The notes beneath the pieces are model-generated. The model searched no databases. It saw only the letters and a list, made by a program, of their open reading frames with translations, and had not been told where the DNA came from. Position numbers and translations under genes: made by a program. From Isochrysis galbana (lineage: Eukaryota; Haptophyta; Isochrysidales; Isochrysidaceae), in the NCBI GenBank assembly GCA_018136815.1, contig CM030943.1:297375-361374 (forward strand): a stretch of DNA of 64,000 bases, read 5' to 3'. This document shows positions 53,440 to 63,541 of this stretch, piece after piece (the first letter of the stretch is position 1; each line of letters opens with the position of its first letter).

Positions 53440-54325
53440 ACAATAAAAAATCTTCTTAAAAATTCCCGCTACATGTACTGCGTGAAGCAGCTTGCTAGTG
53501 AACCTCCCTACGGCCCAACCCTAACCCATATCACCTATCAACCCCCTCCCCCTTCCCCAGTTCCCTCTTTAGCGGAGAAGCTGGTTCCGGGGAGGCCGTA
53601 CGCGCTGCTTCGGCCAGGAGTCGGAGAGAAGGAGGCGGGAGGCTGTGGCTTTTCCTGTGCTTCAACTTTGCTCGAGGTGCCCTCCCTTGCGTCCGTGTGA
53701 TCATGCTTTGATCTCCGCCAAGTTTACTACCAGTAAAGTTGTTATCCATCCTAGGCAATCGCAAAGGTCGCCACCACGGGGTGGTGGTCTGATGCTGCCA
53801 TGCCCGTGAAAAGTCTTAAATCTATATACGCCTTGTGCCACCTCCACGTGGAGTAGTATTCCGCGGCGTATATGCGGTCTATTCTAGTGTAAGTCTGATG
53901 ACCGCACCTCGTGTACTGGTCTCTCAGGCCGGGATTGACTAACATCTGAACTTCCGTAAGTCCGCGCGTGGCTATCGCCCTCATTAGGGCTCTGCCTCCC
54001 GAATTCGCGTAAGGGGCCGCCCCCGGGCTAGACTTAGTATCTCTAGTGACGCTTTCCACGCAGTTAAAGTCGCCCGCTCCTCGCCGAGCGGGCCCAGAAG
54101 TCTGGCTCGGGGTCAACTCCCTCGAGTTCTAGAAGAAGTTCGACGATGGCGGCGTACACCGTCGTGTCCTGCATTATGATGTCTCCGGCTTGGTGGAATG
54201 AGAGTTCGAAGGTGGCGTCTGAATCCGTGATGTCCATGGGGGCTGGGGGGCCGCCCTCGGCGGGGGGCCCGAAGGAGAGGAGAGGAGCGGCGGCGCGCTC
54301 CATGTTACTGACTATAAAGTTAGTT
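53440..54325 (-). pseudogene. LINE 5' part with endonuclease domain and a 3' tail
   Basis: The minus strand starts with hairpin arms ACTAACT (54324-54318) and AGTCAGT (54313-54307), and ATG 54303 opens MERAAAPLLSFGPPAEGG. After a frame change near 54100 it encodes an endonuclease/exonuclease/phosphatase segment: GDFNCVESVTRDT, YTRIDRIYAAEYYSTW and MAASDHHPVVATF. GDFN, the R-I-D and S-D-H-H are the catalytic Asn/Asp/His positions of the LINE target-nicking domain. The frame ends at 53751, and 53440-53650 is the type X 3' UTR with tail GGGAATTTTTAAGAAG. The reverse transcriptase is deleted. Confidence 0.8.
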
Positions 54326-54680
54326 CTGCCGCAGGAGAGGGGAGAGAGAGCGCGGAGAAGGGGGTGGGCGGAGCGACACCGAAAATCGGTAAGTCTCGCG
54401 CCTGTGTTTACAAGATAAGCGTCGAGACAGAGTCCGCCGCCAGCCCGGGAGGCGTAGGAGGAAGGGGGGAACGGATCACCGGGGGGGGGGGCGCGGGCCA
54501 TCGGACCATATCTAAGCCCTTTACCCCTATCCCCCTAGTAGTGTACGGGGGGAGCCGCCTGATGGCGGGGGGGGAAGGGCCGGGGAAATGGGGGTGTAGA
54601 AAGTGTCCTGCGTTAAAATAGTGGGTCCATGCGCCGCAAGTGCGGTAAGAATATTATTAAGTTTTTTAAAACTGTAACAA
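54326..54680 (+). repeat. Type 1 retroelement 3' UTR, plus orientation
   Basis: Begins GCAGGAGAGGGGAGAGAGAG and runs through GGTAAGTCTCGCGCC and CTAGTAGTGTACGGGGGGAG to GCGGTAAGAATATTATTAAG. It is colinear with the minus-strand second half of 14639-15390 and sits head to head with the hairpin of the LINE on its left. Confidence 0.75.
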
Positions 54681-54687
54681 TGGTTTT

Positions 54688-54713
54688 CATCGCAACCAAG
54701 TATCAACTTAGTT
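54688..54713 (-). repeat. Isolated retroelement hairpin
   Basis: On the minus strand: arms ACTAAGT (54712-54706) and ACTTGGT (54701-54695), TGCG, ATG at 54690. No element body remains. Confidence 0.55.
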
Positions 54714-54827
54714 GTTTCATCATACGACTAATAGGTTGAAAAGCAAACTGCTGATGTCTCCTTCGAGTCGTGCATGCCTAGACTGTTTGATGCATGACGC
54801 GATTGCAATGGCGACAGTCGATGACAT

Positions 54828-57800
54828 CTAGACCGCATCCCTCAATGACCTGAGAAGCCGTTCTCGAAGGCTGGCGAAGTCTTTCTCAAGCTCCGTGATG
54901 TGCATGCGCTTGCGCGGATCCCTCTCGAGAACGCGGCAAATGAAGTTGGCAATATCTCCCTCATGTACAGCTGGGAGCTTTGACCGATTGGATGAGGTGA
55001 GTAGGGCTGAATCCAGAGCTGTAACACGTAGATAGAATCGGAACCAATCGGGTTCCTCGAAGAGATAGTCACCTGTCAGAATCTCGTACAGGAGGCAGCC
55101 ACACGCCCACACATCGCAGGCGCCGGGAACGGCCCATTCACGATCAACGTTGGCTGCTAATGACAACATGCCGGGCTCGGGGTCGATCGCTTGGGCTTTG
55201 CCCCTCGCGGTCCGCAGTCCAGAACGCTGAATGACTTCGAGCATTTCAGGACTTTTGATGAACTCAGTGCCACGATCCCGGGGAGAGCAGCCTTCTTCGT
55301 TCGCATCGTAGATCCGCGCGACACCAAGATCCGCAATCACGAGACGGTGGCCTTGGGCGGCTTTGATATCATTGGCTGCGATGGCCTCGTTGCGTACAGC
55401 GGGATGGGATTCGCCATTGGGATCAAGGAGGAAGTTGTCTGCTTTGATGTCAAAGTGCTCAATCCTCAGTGATCGCAGCTGTCTCACAGCCCGAGTCGCT
55501 TGCGCGTAGAGCGCTAAGATCGGCTCCAGCATAGCATAAACATCGCAAGCCTTGGGGTTGGTCGCCGCGAATTGATCGACCGCGAGTCCACGGCGCCAAG
55601 AGCGTAAGGTATAGGCGTAGCGTGGCATGACTAGATAAATCCCAGACGAATCCGAACCGTAGCCGATCAACTCTACTGCCACACCCGTGTGCTGCAAGCG
55701 CTGAAGGGAGAGCACCTCGACAAATATCTCCGGGAGTGTTGACCGAGCAAAGCGTGACGTGGCCTTTGGCAGCAATTTGACCACAAGGGGGCGATCCCTG
55801 CTGAGTGGCACGTCTAAAGATGTGCGATGCTCCCCATCGCGCGGCTCGTATGCACATACCGCGCCGAAAGCTCCTCGAGCGATAATGGACCCGACTTTGT
55901 AAGTGGCACGCCCGGGTACGGGTGACGAAATTAGTCGAAGAAGGACGCCATACGCCTCCCCATTTTTTGATGCGATCGATATGAGATCGGGAAGAAGCGG
56001 AGCATTCATGGGATGGTTGATGTGCGCGTCAAAGACAAGATGGCCCGATTGGGAGATTTCCGTCTCGCCCGCTCTCTCAATCACCCCTTGATACCGGCTG
56101 GCTTCTGCAAGGCCGGCATCGAGAGAAAGACCGTTCGGGGCGACGAACAAATAAGTAAGCAAGAGCAACACCGAGCGATGGACGCACGAGCATGCGTACA
56201 AGATTCGTCTGGTGCGTTCAGCGGTATACTGAGGTAATGTCAGTTCTTGGCCTAGTAAGGAACTGACTGACTCATCTGAGCTAGCATATATAATGGGCGC
56301 GACAGCATCGACCCGGCCTGAGGCCAGGAAAGGAGACAATGGTTTCAAGGCAAACTCCTGGTTTGCGTAGGCAGCGCCTACCCGAGCAAGTGGAGTCGTC
56401 GATGCAGGCAAGGGCGGAGCCCCTTGCTGAGAATTGCCCACAGCGGCATTATGGGTGACCGGGCGCCCTTTTGCGGAGGCAGGATGGGCCTTGTCAAGCG
56501 TGCCGCCAGGCTCAAGGACGTCGATGCTGCTACTCGCTTGCAACGAGCAGCCGGTAGACGATGCATCGGATGAGGCCGTTGTACGATGTGTGGCTATACC
56601 AGATATCTGCAGCTTTGGCACCGGGGAGCGAGCTAAAGCGGTGCCGTGGCCGCTCAGCGGCCGTTTCGGAGTGAGTGCGCATTTCTCGGTGAAGAGAGCA
56701 GGCACTGCAGTTCGTGCGAGTGGAGGGCCACTAGCAGATAGGCCCGAGAGGCGCGGAATGACAACACCCAATGGCGGGCACGAATGACGCGAAGGTGAGT
56801 GAGAGTCGATGTCCGAATTAGAGGATACCTCCGAATCCTCCCCATCGCTGCATATATTCACTGCCCTTTCGGCTGAAACCGAGCTTCCTGTGGCACGACG
56901 TTCACTGGATAGTGTCGAATCAACATTGACCGGTTCATCCACCGAATAAGGAGGCCGGGTCGATGAGAGCTGCGCTCTTGGGAGTTGCTGCTCCAAGGAT
57001 ATCTCGATGATCAGGGCCCGAGCTACTCCGAGAGCAGAGAGGCGGGCCATGACCTCAGGGATGCGAAGCAAGGTGATGGCACCAAGGGCATCAAAAAATC
57101 GTGCTGCCACTTCGGCACGCATCACAATGCCGACTGACAACGACGCCTCCTCCAAGTGGCAGCATTGCGGATCGCCCTCGCCTGAATGGAACGAGGAATC
57201 CCTCGCCGGAGCGCCAACGCCCATATCGGGCGAGGTGTCACCTCCGGACTCCACACCGAGAGGTGCCCCGTCAGAGTGCCGAGGAGCCAGACGCGACCGC
57301 AACGCGGCCTCGCTTGCCGAGTAGTGATGAACGCCGCATTGCCACAATGCTTCCGCTAGATCGCTCATGCTTTTGTTGCTCCAATCGCTCGGAAGAGTTG
57401 GCGTGTTTGTCATATCCAAAGTCGGCGCCTTTGTGGTGAGTGCAGCCATAGCGAGTGCCACGAATTGCAACAACTTGGCCTCGCCTCGCCCGCACGAGGT
57501 GTCCAATCTTGGAAAGGCATTGCCATCGCCCAAATGCTCGGCGCGCTCCTTTGGAGCGCGATAGGCCAGATCCGTCTTGCCGTTCGCCTTCGCAACAAAG
57601 AACGAAAGTAGATACCTTTTAGCAGGACCCCAAAGTTGAGCGACGGCCAATGCGGGCCGAGGTAATGATGAAGCGGCTGATGACGCGTGGGCAAGGTCGC
57701 ACAAGTGCTGTGATATCACAGCTCGGCTGTCACGGATGAGCCGAGCGACCGCCTCTTCAGAACCAAAATGTGTGCAGGCCTCGTCAAAGAAGTTCGGCGT

Positions 57801-60656
57801 CATAGAGAAAGAGACGCCCGCCGCCTCATGAACAAATCTCATAGCAGGCTCACGAGTGAAGAGTGAGAGCCAGCGCCCATAGAGCTCTTCAGACGATTGG
57901 CCAATAGAGAAGAGGGCATGAGCCAGGTGAAGGGTCGCGCTGGTGAGTTGCATAGATTCGCAAGCCGAATTCGTTTGCATCGGCGAGGCTGCAGCGACCG
58001 CAACGGAGCCAAAAAGCCGTTGACATAGAGTGCTTAATGGGGCAACCACAAGCTTGTGGATGTGCACATGTGAGTCTAGTTCACCATCTCGGAGGAGGTA
58101 ATCTGCAAGGAGACGCACCGCGGAGATGGTCCCAGAAGAAATCGGGTCGATCGGTGACGACGAAGCACGAAGCCCACCCGACAAAATTCTCGCAGCAAGG
58201 TAGCGCAGGAATGCAGAGGACCCATCGGGCTCTCGGGTAGCATCTCGGAACGCATCTCTGGCCGCCAACGACAAGGTGCTTGTCGCACGTGCGTAGACGA
58301 GACTCGTTTGAGCACCAGGATGATCTACGATGCCGTCTCCATACAGACCGTGTCCTTCGTGATTGACCACGAAGTTATCTACCATTCGTACGGGTTGAGG
58401 CAACCATCGCCGTGTAGCCATGATGACGGCGAACACGGCCCGACGCCAACAGGGGGATCCACGTGCGTTGCGCGGCCACTGCATCTGCGCGGCGAGAAGC
58501 AAATCAAGGAATGCCGGCAACGCTCGCGCAAGAGCCGGTATGCCAGTACTCTCGTGTGCCATCGCGGCCAGAATTTGAGTTGCTACCAACCGTCGAACGC
58601 TCCACAAGCACATGGGGCTGCCCGTGTCACTCGAGAATTCTTTGAGTGCGACATGTGCTTCGCTCGGGCTCGTTGCTATCTCAATAAGGAAGTCAAAGCC
58701 TTTGGAGGCAGCGAGGGCTTCCCTGAATCGTGGGAGGGAAGACCACTGGAGAATCGCCCACAGCAGTTGTAAGGACGTCGTGCCAGCTCTTAGAAGTTGT
58801 GCGCAGGCTCTCGCGAGAGCGCCGATTCCGAACTCGTCACCCATGATCACATCGAGGATGAGAGATTCAGGGAGCCACCACAAATCAGAAAAAGAGGCGG
58901 TGCCCCGAGCACTGGCGAGACTCTGAGCATCCTCATTGTTGGCCGGCCCAGGAGCCGAGGCACACTCATTGTGCAGCACGGGCTGACCACGAGCCGTGTG
59001 GGCATCCTGCGTGCACACAGCACAGCAAGCGCAAAAGCCGTCACTCGCGCTCTCAGCTTGGACCTCAGAAATGTGAATGCTCTTAGCCGCGGCTGCCGCC
59101 GCCACCGACGCCCTAATTCCAGGATTGACATGCGTTTTGGACCCGAGGGAAGACCGCCTCACCGCAATATCAACTGCTGCCATGGCAGCATTTCGAGCCA
59201 TATCTCGTCTGCGCATCCATGCGCACTGCCAATATGAAGCGTGCGACGATGAGCAATCATGTATGCAGTGGAATGCACAAGAGGCTTCATGGTGGTCAGG
59301 CCAAGCCCCAACGTCCGACTCCAAAGCCTCCCCCCCCTCGACATCCTCTGTTCCTGCCGCGACAAGCAAGGTCGGCCTGGTGGTTGAGGCTTCTCGCATG
59401 TAATGTTTTGACACTATTCCATCCTCGAGAGCTTGCAAAGACGTGCCTTCACGAGGCATCTTGCCCTTTAGTGACGACGGCGCTGCAACAGCAATGGCTG
59501 ATGGAGCTAGAGCAACCACCTCAAGCAGCGCAACGATCAATCCCGCATCTCTCCACCGCGCTCGCTCGTCTGGTGGAGCCGCCCGAATGTCTAGCCAAAG
59601 ATGCCACAATTGATGTCGTAGTGCTCTTACATACTTGGCATGGCCCAACCTGTGAACGGTACCATGGTATGCTGCCGAGCTTGATTTCTCGGCGCCAACC
59701 ACACTCGTGGACGCACGACGGGAAGTGAGCCCTTCGACCGGAGTCCCCGCAACGGGACGCCCCAAAACGAGGATGCTGGTCAGTGATCCAACCCGTTCGA
59801 CATGCGAATAGGAAGTGAATGGTGATGTTCTAGCCGACACTGGCGCCATTCTCGGTGCAGCCCCAGTGCTTTTGCGTGATGACGAGGGCGAGCCCGCGAC
59901 CATTGCAGGAGGCGCGCAGGCTGCAACCGCGTGCGGAAGAATCTTGTTGCTCCGCCTTTTGTTGAGCATGCCCGATGCGATGCGCGTCATTCTTGCAGAC
60001 CGCAACGTAAGTTGCTCTCGCACTGCACTCGGTGTTGCTACAGGGGAAGCTAGACCCGAGTCCACCATACTGGCGCCATCGCAGGATTCGCACGACCAAT
60101 CGGTGAAACCCATGTATCTTGATGTGTCTACACACATGTTATGGCTTTGCAGCTGCCCACCATCTGCCTGCGGTCTATTTGGGCACAGCTGGAGGACGTC
60201 GAACAGCCGAACTTGGTGGCAGCGCAAAGCAGACCCGCGGGCTATGTCAAGAGGGGTGGTGATTGGCGTGATCCAGAAGCAGCAGCGCCTCAAGTCAACG
60301 TCGATGCTGCATGATTCACCTCCTGGCCTGAAGAGCCTGAAGCGCAGGCCTTCGACGAGGACAAGGACATATGGGCGGAGCCACAACAGCTCCTTAAGAA
60401 CTGCATCTGTGAGTGCTGCAGCGGGCAGGTCGAGGAAGCACGGGTCGCGTACGAGCTCGAGGATCAAGTTCTGGACGAATGGCATGAAGTCGCGCAGTCT
60501 GCGAGGCAATCTCCTGCCGCTTGCCACTTGCAAGCAGCTGGAGGAAGAGGCAAGCGCCACATGCACAACGTGCGTCTGTCGCAGCCGGACTGAGATCATG
60601 TGGCCACCAGTGGCGGGACCCACGAGCCACGAGCCCGGCTCGACCGCGGGCTCCAT
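54828..60656 (-). CDS. Very large serine/threonine protein kinase, single exon
   Basis: ATG 60656, 1942 residues without an intron. The kinase domain occupies about residues 1585-1935. Visible motifs are ARGAFGAVCAY (glycine loop), VVKLLPK (lysine of beta 3), HFDIKADNFLLD (catalytic loop, HFD for HRD), VIADLGVARI (DLG for DFG), FIKSPEMLE (SPE for APE) and GACDVWACGCLLYEILTGDY. All catalytic residues are present, so it should be active. The 1500-residue N-terminal part is alpha-helical in character, with Leu/Ala-rich blocks such as HLWLDIRAAPPDERARWRDA and LLEVVALAPSAIAVAA, interrupted by Ser-rich disordered stretches (about 1240-1500), perhaps degenerate armadillo-type repeats. About 25 residues (DPEPGMLSLAANVDREWAVP) are inserted between the SPE and DVW motifs. 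Subfamily not recognised. Confidence 0.85.
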   Translation of the reverse strand: MEPAVEPGSWLVGPATGGHMISVRLRQTHVVHVALASSSSCLQVASGRRLPRRLRDFMPFVQNLILELVRDPCFLDLPAAALTDAVLKELLWLRPYVLVLVEGLRFRLFRPGGESCSIDVDLRRCCFWITPITTPLDIARGSALRCHQVRLFDVLQLCPNRPQADGGQLQSHNMCVDTSRYMGFTDWSCESCDGASMVDSGLASPVATPSAVREQLTLRSARMTRIASGMLNKRRSNKILPHAVAACAPPAMVAGSPSSSRKSTGAAPRMAPVSARTSPFTSYSHVERVGSLTSILVLGRPVAGTPVEGLTSRRASTSVVGAEKSSSAAYHGTVHRLGHAKYVRALRHQLWHLWLDIRAAPPDERARWRDAGLIVALLEVVALAPSAIAVAAPSSLKGKMPREGTSLQALEDGIVSKHYMREASTTRPTLLVAAGTEDVEGGEALESDVGAWPDHHEASCAFHCIHDCSSSHASYWQCAWMRRRDMARNAAMAAVDIAVRRSSLGSKTHVNPGIRASVAAAAAAKSIHISEVQAESASDGFCACCAVCTQDAHTARGQPVLHNECASAPGPANNEDAQSLASARGTASFSDLWWLPESLILDVIMGDEFGIGALARACAQLLRAGTTSLQLLWAILQWSSLPRFREALAASKGFDFLIEIATSPSEAHVALKEFSSDTGSPMCLWSVRRLVATQILAAMAHESTGIPALARALPAFLDLLLAAQMQWPRNARGSPCWRRAVFAVIMATRRWLPQPVRMVDNFVVNHEGHGLYGDGIVDHPGAQTSLVYARATSTLSLAARDAFRDATREPDGSSAFLRYLAARILSGGLRASSSPIDPISSGTISAVRLLADYLLRDGELDSHVHIHKLVVAPLSTLCQRLFGSVAVAAASPMQTNSACESMQLTSATLHLAHALFSIGQSSEELYGRWLSLFTREPAMRFVHEAAGVSFSMTPNFFDEACTHFGSEEAVARLIRDSRAVISQHLCDLAHASSAASSLPRPALAVAQLWGPAKRYLLSFFVAKANGKTDLAYRAPKERAEHLGDGNAFPRLDTSCGRGEAKLLQFVALAMAALTTKAPTLDMTNTPTLPSDWSNKSMSDLAEALWQCGVHHYSASEAALRSRLAPRHSDGAPLGVESGGDTSPDMGVGAPARDSSFHSGEGDPQCCHLEEASLSVGIVMRAEVAARFFDALGAITLLRIPEVMARLSALGVARALIIEISLEQQLPRAQLSSTRPPYSVDEPVNVDSTLSSERRATGSSVSAERAVNICSDGEDSEVSSNSDIDSHSPSRHSCPPLGVVIPRLSGLSASGPPLARTAVPALFTEKCALTPKRPLSGHGTALARSPVPKLQISGIATHRTTASSDASSTGCSLQASSSIDVLEPGGTLDKAHPASAKGRPVTHNAAVGNSQQGAPPLPASTTPLARVGAAYANQEFALKPLSPFLASGRVDAVAPIIYASSDESVSSLLGQELTLPQYTAERTRRILYACSCVHRSVLLLLTYLFVAPNGLSLDAGLAEASRYQGVIERAGETEISQSGHLVFDAHINHPMNAPLLPDLISIASKNGEAYGVLLRLISSPVPGRATYKVGSIIARGAFGAVCAYEPRDGEHRTSLDVPLSRDRPLVVKLLPKATSRFARSTLPEIFVEVLSLQRLQHTGVAVELIGYGSDSSGIYLVMPRYAYTLRSWRRGLAVDQFAATNPKACDVYAMLEPILALYAQATRAVRQLRSLRIEHFDIKADNFLLDPNGESHPAVRNEAIAANDIKAAQGHRLVIADLGVARIYDANEEGCSPRDRGTEFIKSPEMLEVIQRSGLRTARGKAQAIDPEPGMLSLAANVDREWAVPGACDVWACGCLLYEILTGDYLFEEPDWFRFYLRVTALDSALLTSSNRSKLPAVHEGDIANFICRVLERDPRKRMHITELEKDFASLRERLLRSLRDAV

Positions 60657-62179
60657 ATTACTTTTCCTCTGGCCCCGATCTACCTCGCCTCCTCACGATT
60701 GGAGCGAGCGGGAGAGAGAGAGAGGTTTCGAGATGGGAGGGCAGAGGGCCGTCGGCGCGCGTTGGTGGAGGCAAGAACAGCGGTCGGTTTCACAGTAACC
60801 GCTGTTCACACAACTAGCGATCGCTGCTCTCTCGCCTCTTGATGGACACACACGTGCAGACCGGCCCACACACATCCACAATCCAGCACAGACACCCATC
60901 TAAGTTGAGATTGATCTCATCAGCAAAGATTGGATCAATTGATTCAATCATTCTGTAAATGCTTAGCGAGATGTGAATCTTCTTCGACGTTTGGTTCGTA
61001 AGCGTCGTACCCGTACTCCGCTTAGGAGGGCGTATCATGGATACATCCATGATATGTGCATCATAGATGGATATCTATCATGGATACATCCATCTCATGC
61101 ATCGTGGATGCTCATTCTAACCTCTGTATATTTATACTGAGGTCTCTGCTTCTCACTTCTCCCTGGCGGCCGTTTCGAGTCCGCGCGGGGCGCGAGGCAT
61201 TCTTGCGGCACAGATCTTGGTAGTGCACCAGAGTCGGACCCCGGAAACCGAAGACAAAGGAATGAAGGGGGGGAAGGGAGGAGGTGGAGAGAGGGGATGT
61301 AAGGGCGGTGTCGTGTCAGTGACAGGGTAACCTAGGACTAGTAGGCGTGTAGCCCGGAATCTTCAGATGTTTTTTTTCTTGCGGCACAGAAATTTCCCCG
61401 CGCGCTCTTACTTTGTTGCTATTAGTTTCGCGTGCGTTTGTGTGAATGTGCGTGCGCATGAATGTAGTAAGAATCTTATCCGGCGATATACGATTGGCGA
61501 TGCGATCGGCGATGGCGCTCTGCCTCGCCCTCGCCCAAGCCACGGTGTGGTTGCCTCATGGCTCATGGGCACCACCGCGATACTAATGTCACTTATCACT
61601 TATGTTTCCGAGACGGGGCCAAACCACGAGTCATGAGCCAAAAAAGAGCCCAGAGTCAAGGTCAAGAGCCAAGAGCAAGACGCAAGCAAGACGCAAGACG
61701 AAAGAGCCCAAATTCGAACCGCGAACCGCGACCTGCGACCGGGCGTGCTGTATGCGAGTGCTGCGAGCCCGTTTTCGACGATCGGGTCGGTTGGGTGCCC
61801 GCGCAAAGCACCAAAGCTGCGTATGCCGGGGTGCCGGGCAGCCAGCGCGCCAATCGCGTCCGCCGCGCCTCGCCACCACGTCGGAAATAACACCTTGACT
61901 ACTAGCTAGATACTAGAACTAGAAAACTTAAAAATGGAGCGATAGTCTTGAATAGGTTAGACTTGGAGTTCTACGGAGTACATACTCTTACTCTAGAGAG
62001 GGCCAGGCGGGCGGAGACGTACGGGACCGAGGCGGCCGCGAGCCAAGTGTGAGGACTGCAGGCTGAGCGTGAGAGCGAGAAGGAGGGGGGCAGGGAACGC
62101 GAGAGTGGGAGTCAACGAGAGAGGGATAGGGAAGATCGAGCTCCTGCCCGGTTCTCTCGGTGTGCGTGTGCTCGCGTGA
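60657..62179. repeat. Intergenic; palindromic repeat and family B tail
   Basis: 61034-61053 is a near-perfect palindrome (ATCATGGAT/ATCCATGAT) followed by more GGATATC/GATACATCC units to about 61095. 61075-61155 matches 20477-20545 inverted. 61210-61380 is a family B 3' tail in plus orientation. 61640-61740 has an AAGAGCCAAGAGCAAGACGC short repeat. No supported gene. Confidence 0.6.
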
Positions 62180-63541
62180 ATGGCCGAGCCCACTGAGCAG
62201 CAGCCGTTGGAGGGTGGTGGCGAGGCAGTCGAACAACTGACTGGCCTCACTGCCACCTCGAGGGAGGATGCAGAACACGCGCTCCTTGCCGCGCGAGGTA
62301 ATCTCGATCTGGCAGTCCAATTTCTGCTCGAGGGAATGCCAGCGCAGATTGGCCACATCGTTGCACCCGAGTCCCGACGGGTCGCAGCTGGCCCGGGGCA
62401 TCTGACCCTTGCTCCACCACAACTCCCCACACCGCACCGGCTGATCGCCAAGGCAAGAGCGCTCCCGGGTGGCTATGAGGCTCTGAACGCGCTCCTCGAT
62501 GCGGCACGGAGTGGCCAGCTCGTCAAGGCGCGGCCTACCCTTGAAGGCGTTGAGTATCCGCTGCTCGACGAGCTCGCGCCTTCGCATCTGCCACTCTTAC
62601 GGCTCATCTGCGAGCAGCCGCAATCCTTCGCACTGCTCCTCTCCGAGGACTGGCGTTCTCAGGCGCGAAAGCAAGCACAGCAGGTGCTCGCTGCCAGGCA
62701 AGATACCGTCAAAATTGTGCGCGCGCGCGTCTCTCGATCCCATGCTGCAGTGACAGCAGCCACAATCGAGGCGGCTGTCGCGGGATTCGGAGAAGGTGCT
62801 GAGGTGGCTCGGCATGACGCTGCTCGAGCGGTCGCTGGGCATCGTCGCTTGCAGGCATCGCTAGAACGCGCGGAGGCAGCAGCAGAGCGTGCTGCAGCAG
62901 AGCTCAAGGTTGCGGTGGAAGCTGAGACCTTGCACTTACGCGAGGCGCTAACTGAAGGTGCAATTCGAGCACTGTGTGATGGACATGTTGCACAGCATGC
63001 ACGAACGAATGATTGCTGCGTGCAGCTCGTGCAATTAGGCGATCCTGGGCGCCTGTGTGCGTCGGATGGGATGGAGGCCATCTACGTCAAGCTCGAGCCG
63101 GATGCGGGAGAGGGGTGGAAGGAAGACGACCCGATCAACAATGCTGTCGTGCGAGTGCAACGATGGGGATTTGTGGAGAAAGACAGTGAGGTGGTCCTGG
63201 TGATTGCCAAGATGCTTTTGGTCCAGTGCCCCGTCGAAACATTGGGCTGTCCTCAAGTTATTGATACTTGTCATTTGATGAGCAGCAGGCCACCCGCGGG
63301 GATGCCGCACACTGACGGAAGTCCCATCCCCATGGCAATCGAGGCCTCCTCCACCTCCGACAACGTCTCGAATACAATCGCTTCATATGGCGAACATGTT
63401 CATGGTGCAAGCGCGAAAGCCAGGTGTGAACAACGCGTCCGCGTAATCTTTGCCGAACTCACGTCCGCTGGATATTCGCCAAACGACGCCGCTAGGGAGG
63501 CACTACGTCGCGCAAAGGAGGAATTGAGTGGAGGTACATGA
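62180..63541 (+). CDS. UBA-domain protein
   Basis: ATG 62180, 453 residues. An N-terminal UBA-type segment reads VEQLTGLTATSREDAEHALL-AARGNLDLAVQFLLEGMP (about residues 17-54), the pattern found in ubiquitin-binding proteins. A helical region LIAKARALPGGYEALNALLD and LPLLRLICEQPQSFALLLSE resembles the XPC-binding/STI1-like helices next to UBA in RAD23-type proteins. A coiled-coil of Ala/Glu/Arg follows (about 185-260). Near the C terminus, VIFAELTSAGYSPNDAAREA-LRRAKEEL looks like a second UBA-like helix set. No ubiquitin-like domain is visible. A role as ubiquitin receptor or shuttle is inference. Confidence 0.7.
   Translation: MAEPTEQQPLEGGGEAVEQLTGLTATSREDAEHALLAARGNLDLAVQFLLEGMPAQIGHIVAPESRRVAAGPGHLTLAPPQLPTPHRLIAKARALPGGYEALNALLDAARSGQLVKARPTLEGVEYPLLDELAPSHLPLLRLICEQPQSFALLLSEDWRSQARKQAQQVLAARQDTVKIVRARVSRSHAAVTAATIEAAVAGFGEGAEVARHDAARAVAGHRRLQASLERAEAAAERAAAELKVAVEAETLHLREALTEGAIRALCDGHVAQHARTNDCCVQLVQLGDPGRLCASDGMEAIYVKLEPDAGEGWKEDDPINNAVVRVQRWGFVEKDSEVVLVIAKMLLVQCPVETLGCPQVIDTCHLMSSRPPAGMPHTDGSPIPMAIEASSTSDNVSNTIASYGEHVHGASAKARCEQRVRVIFAELTSAGYSPNDAAREALRRAKEELSGGT

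Noticed and set aside
59815-60798. 327-residue plus-strand ORF opposite the kinase gene
   Set aside because: It is a shadow of the GC-rich minus-strand coding sequence, which has an intact kinase domain; the shadow has no domain.
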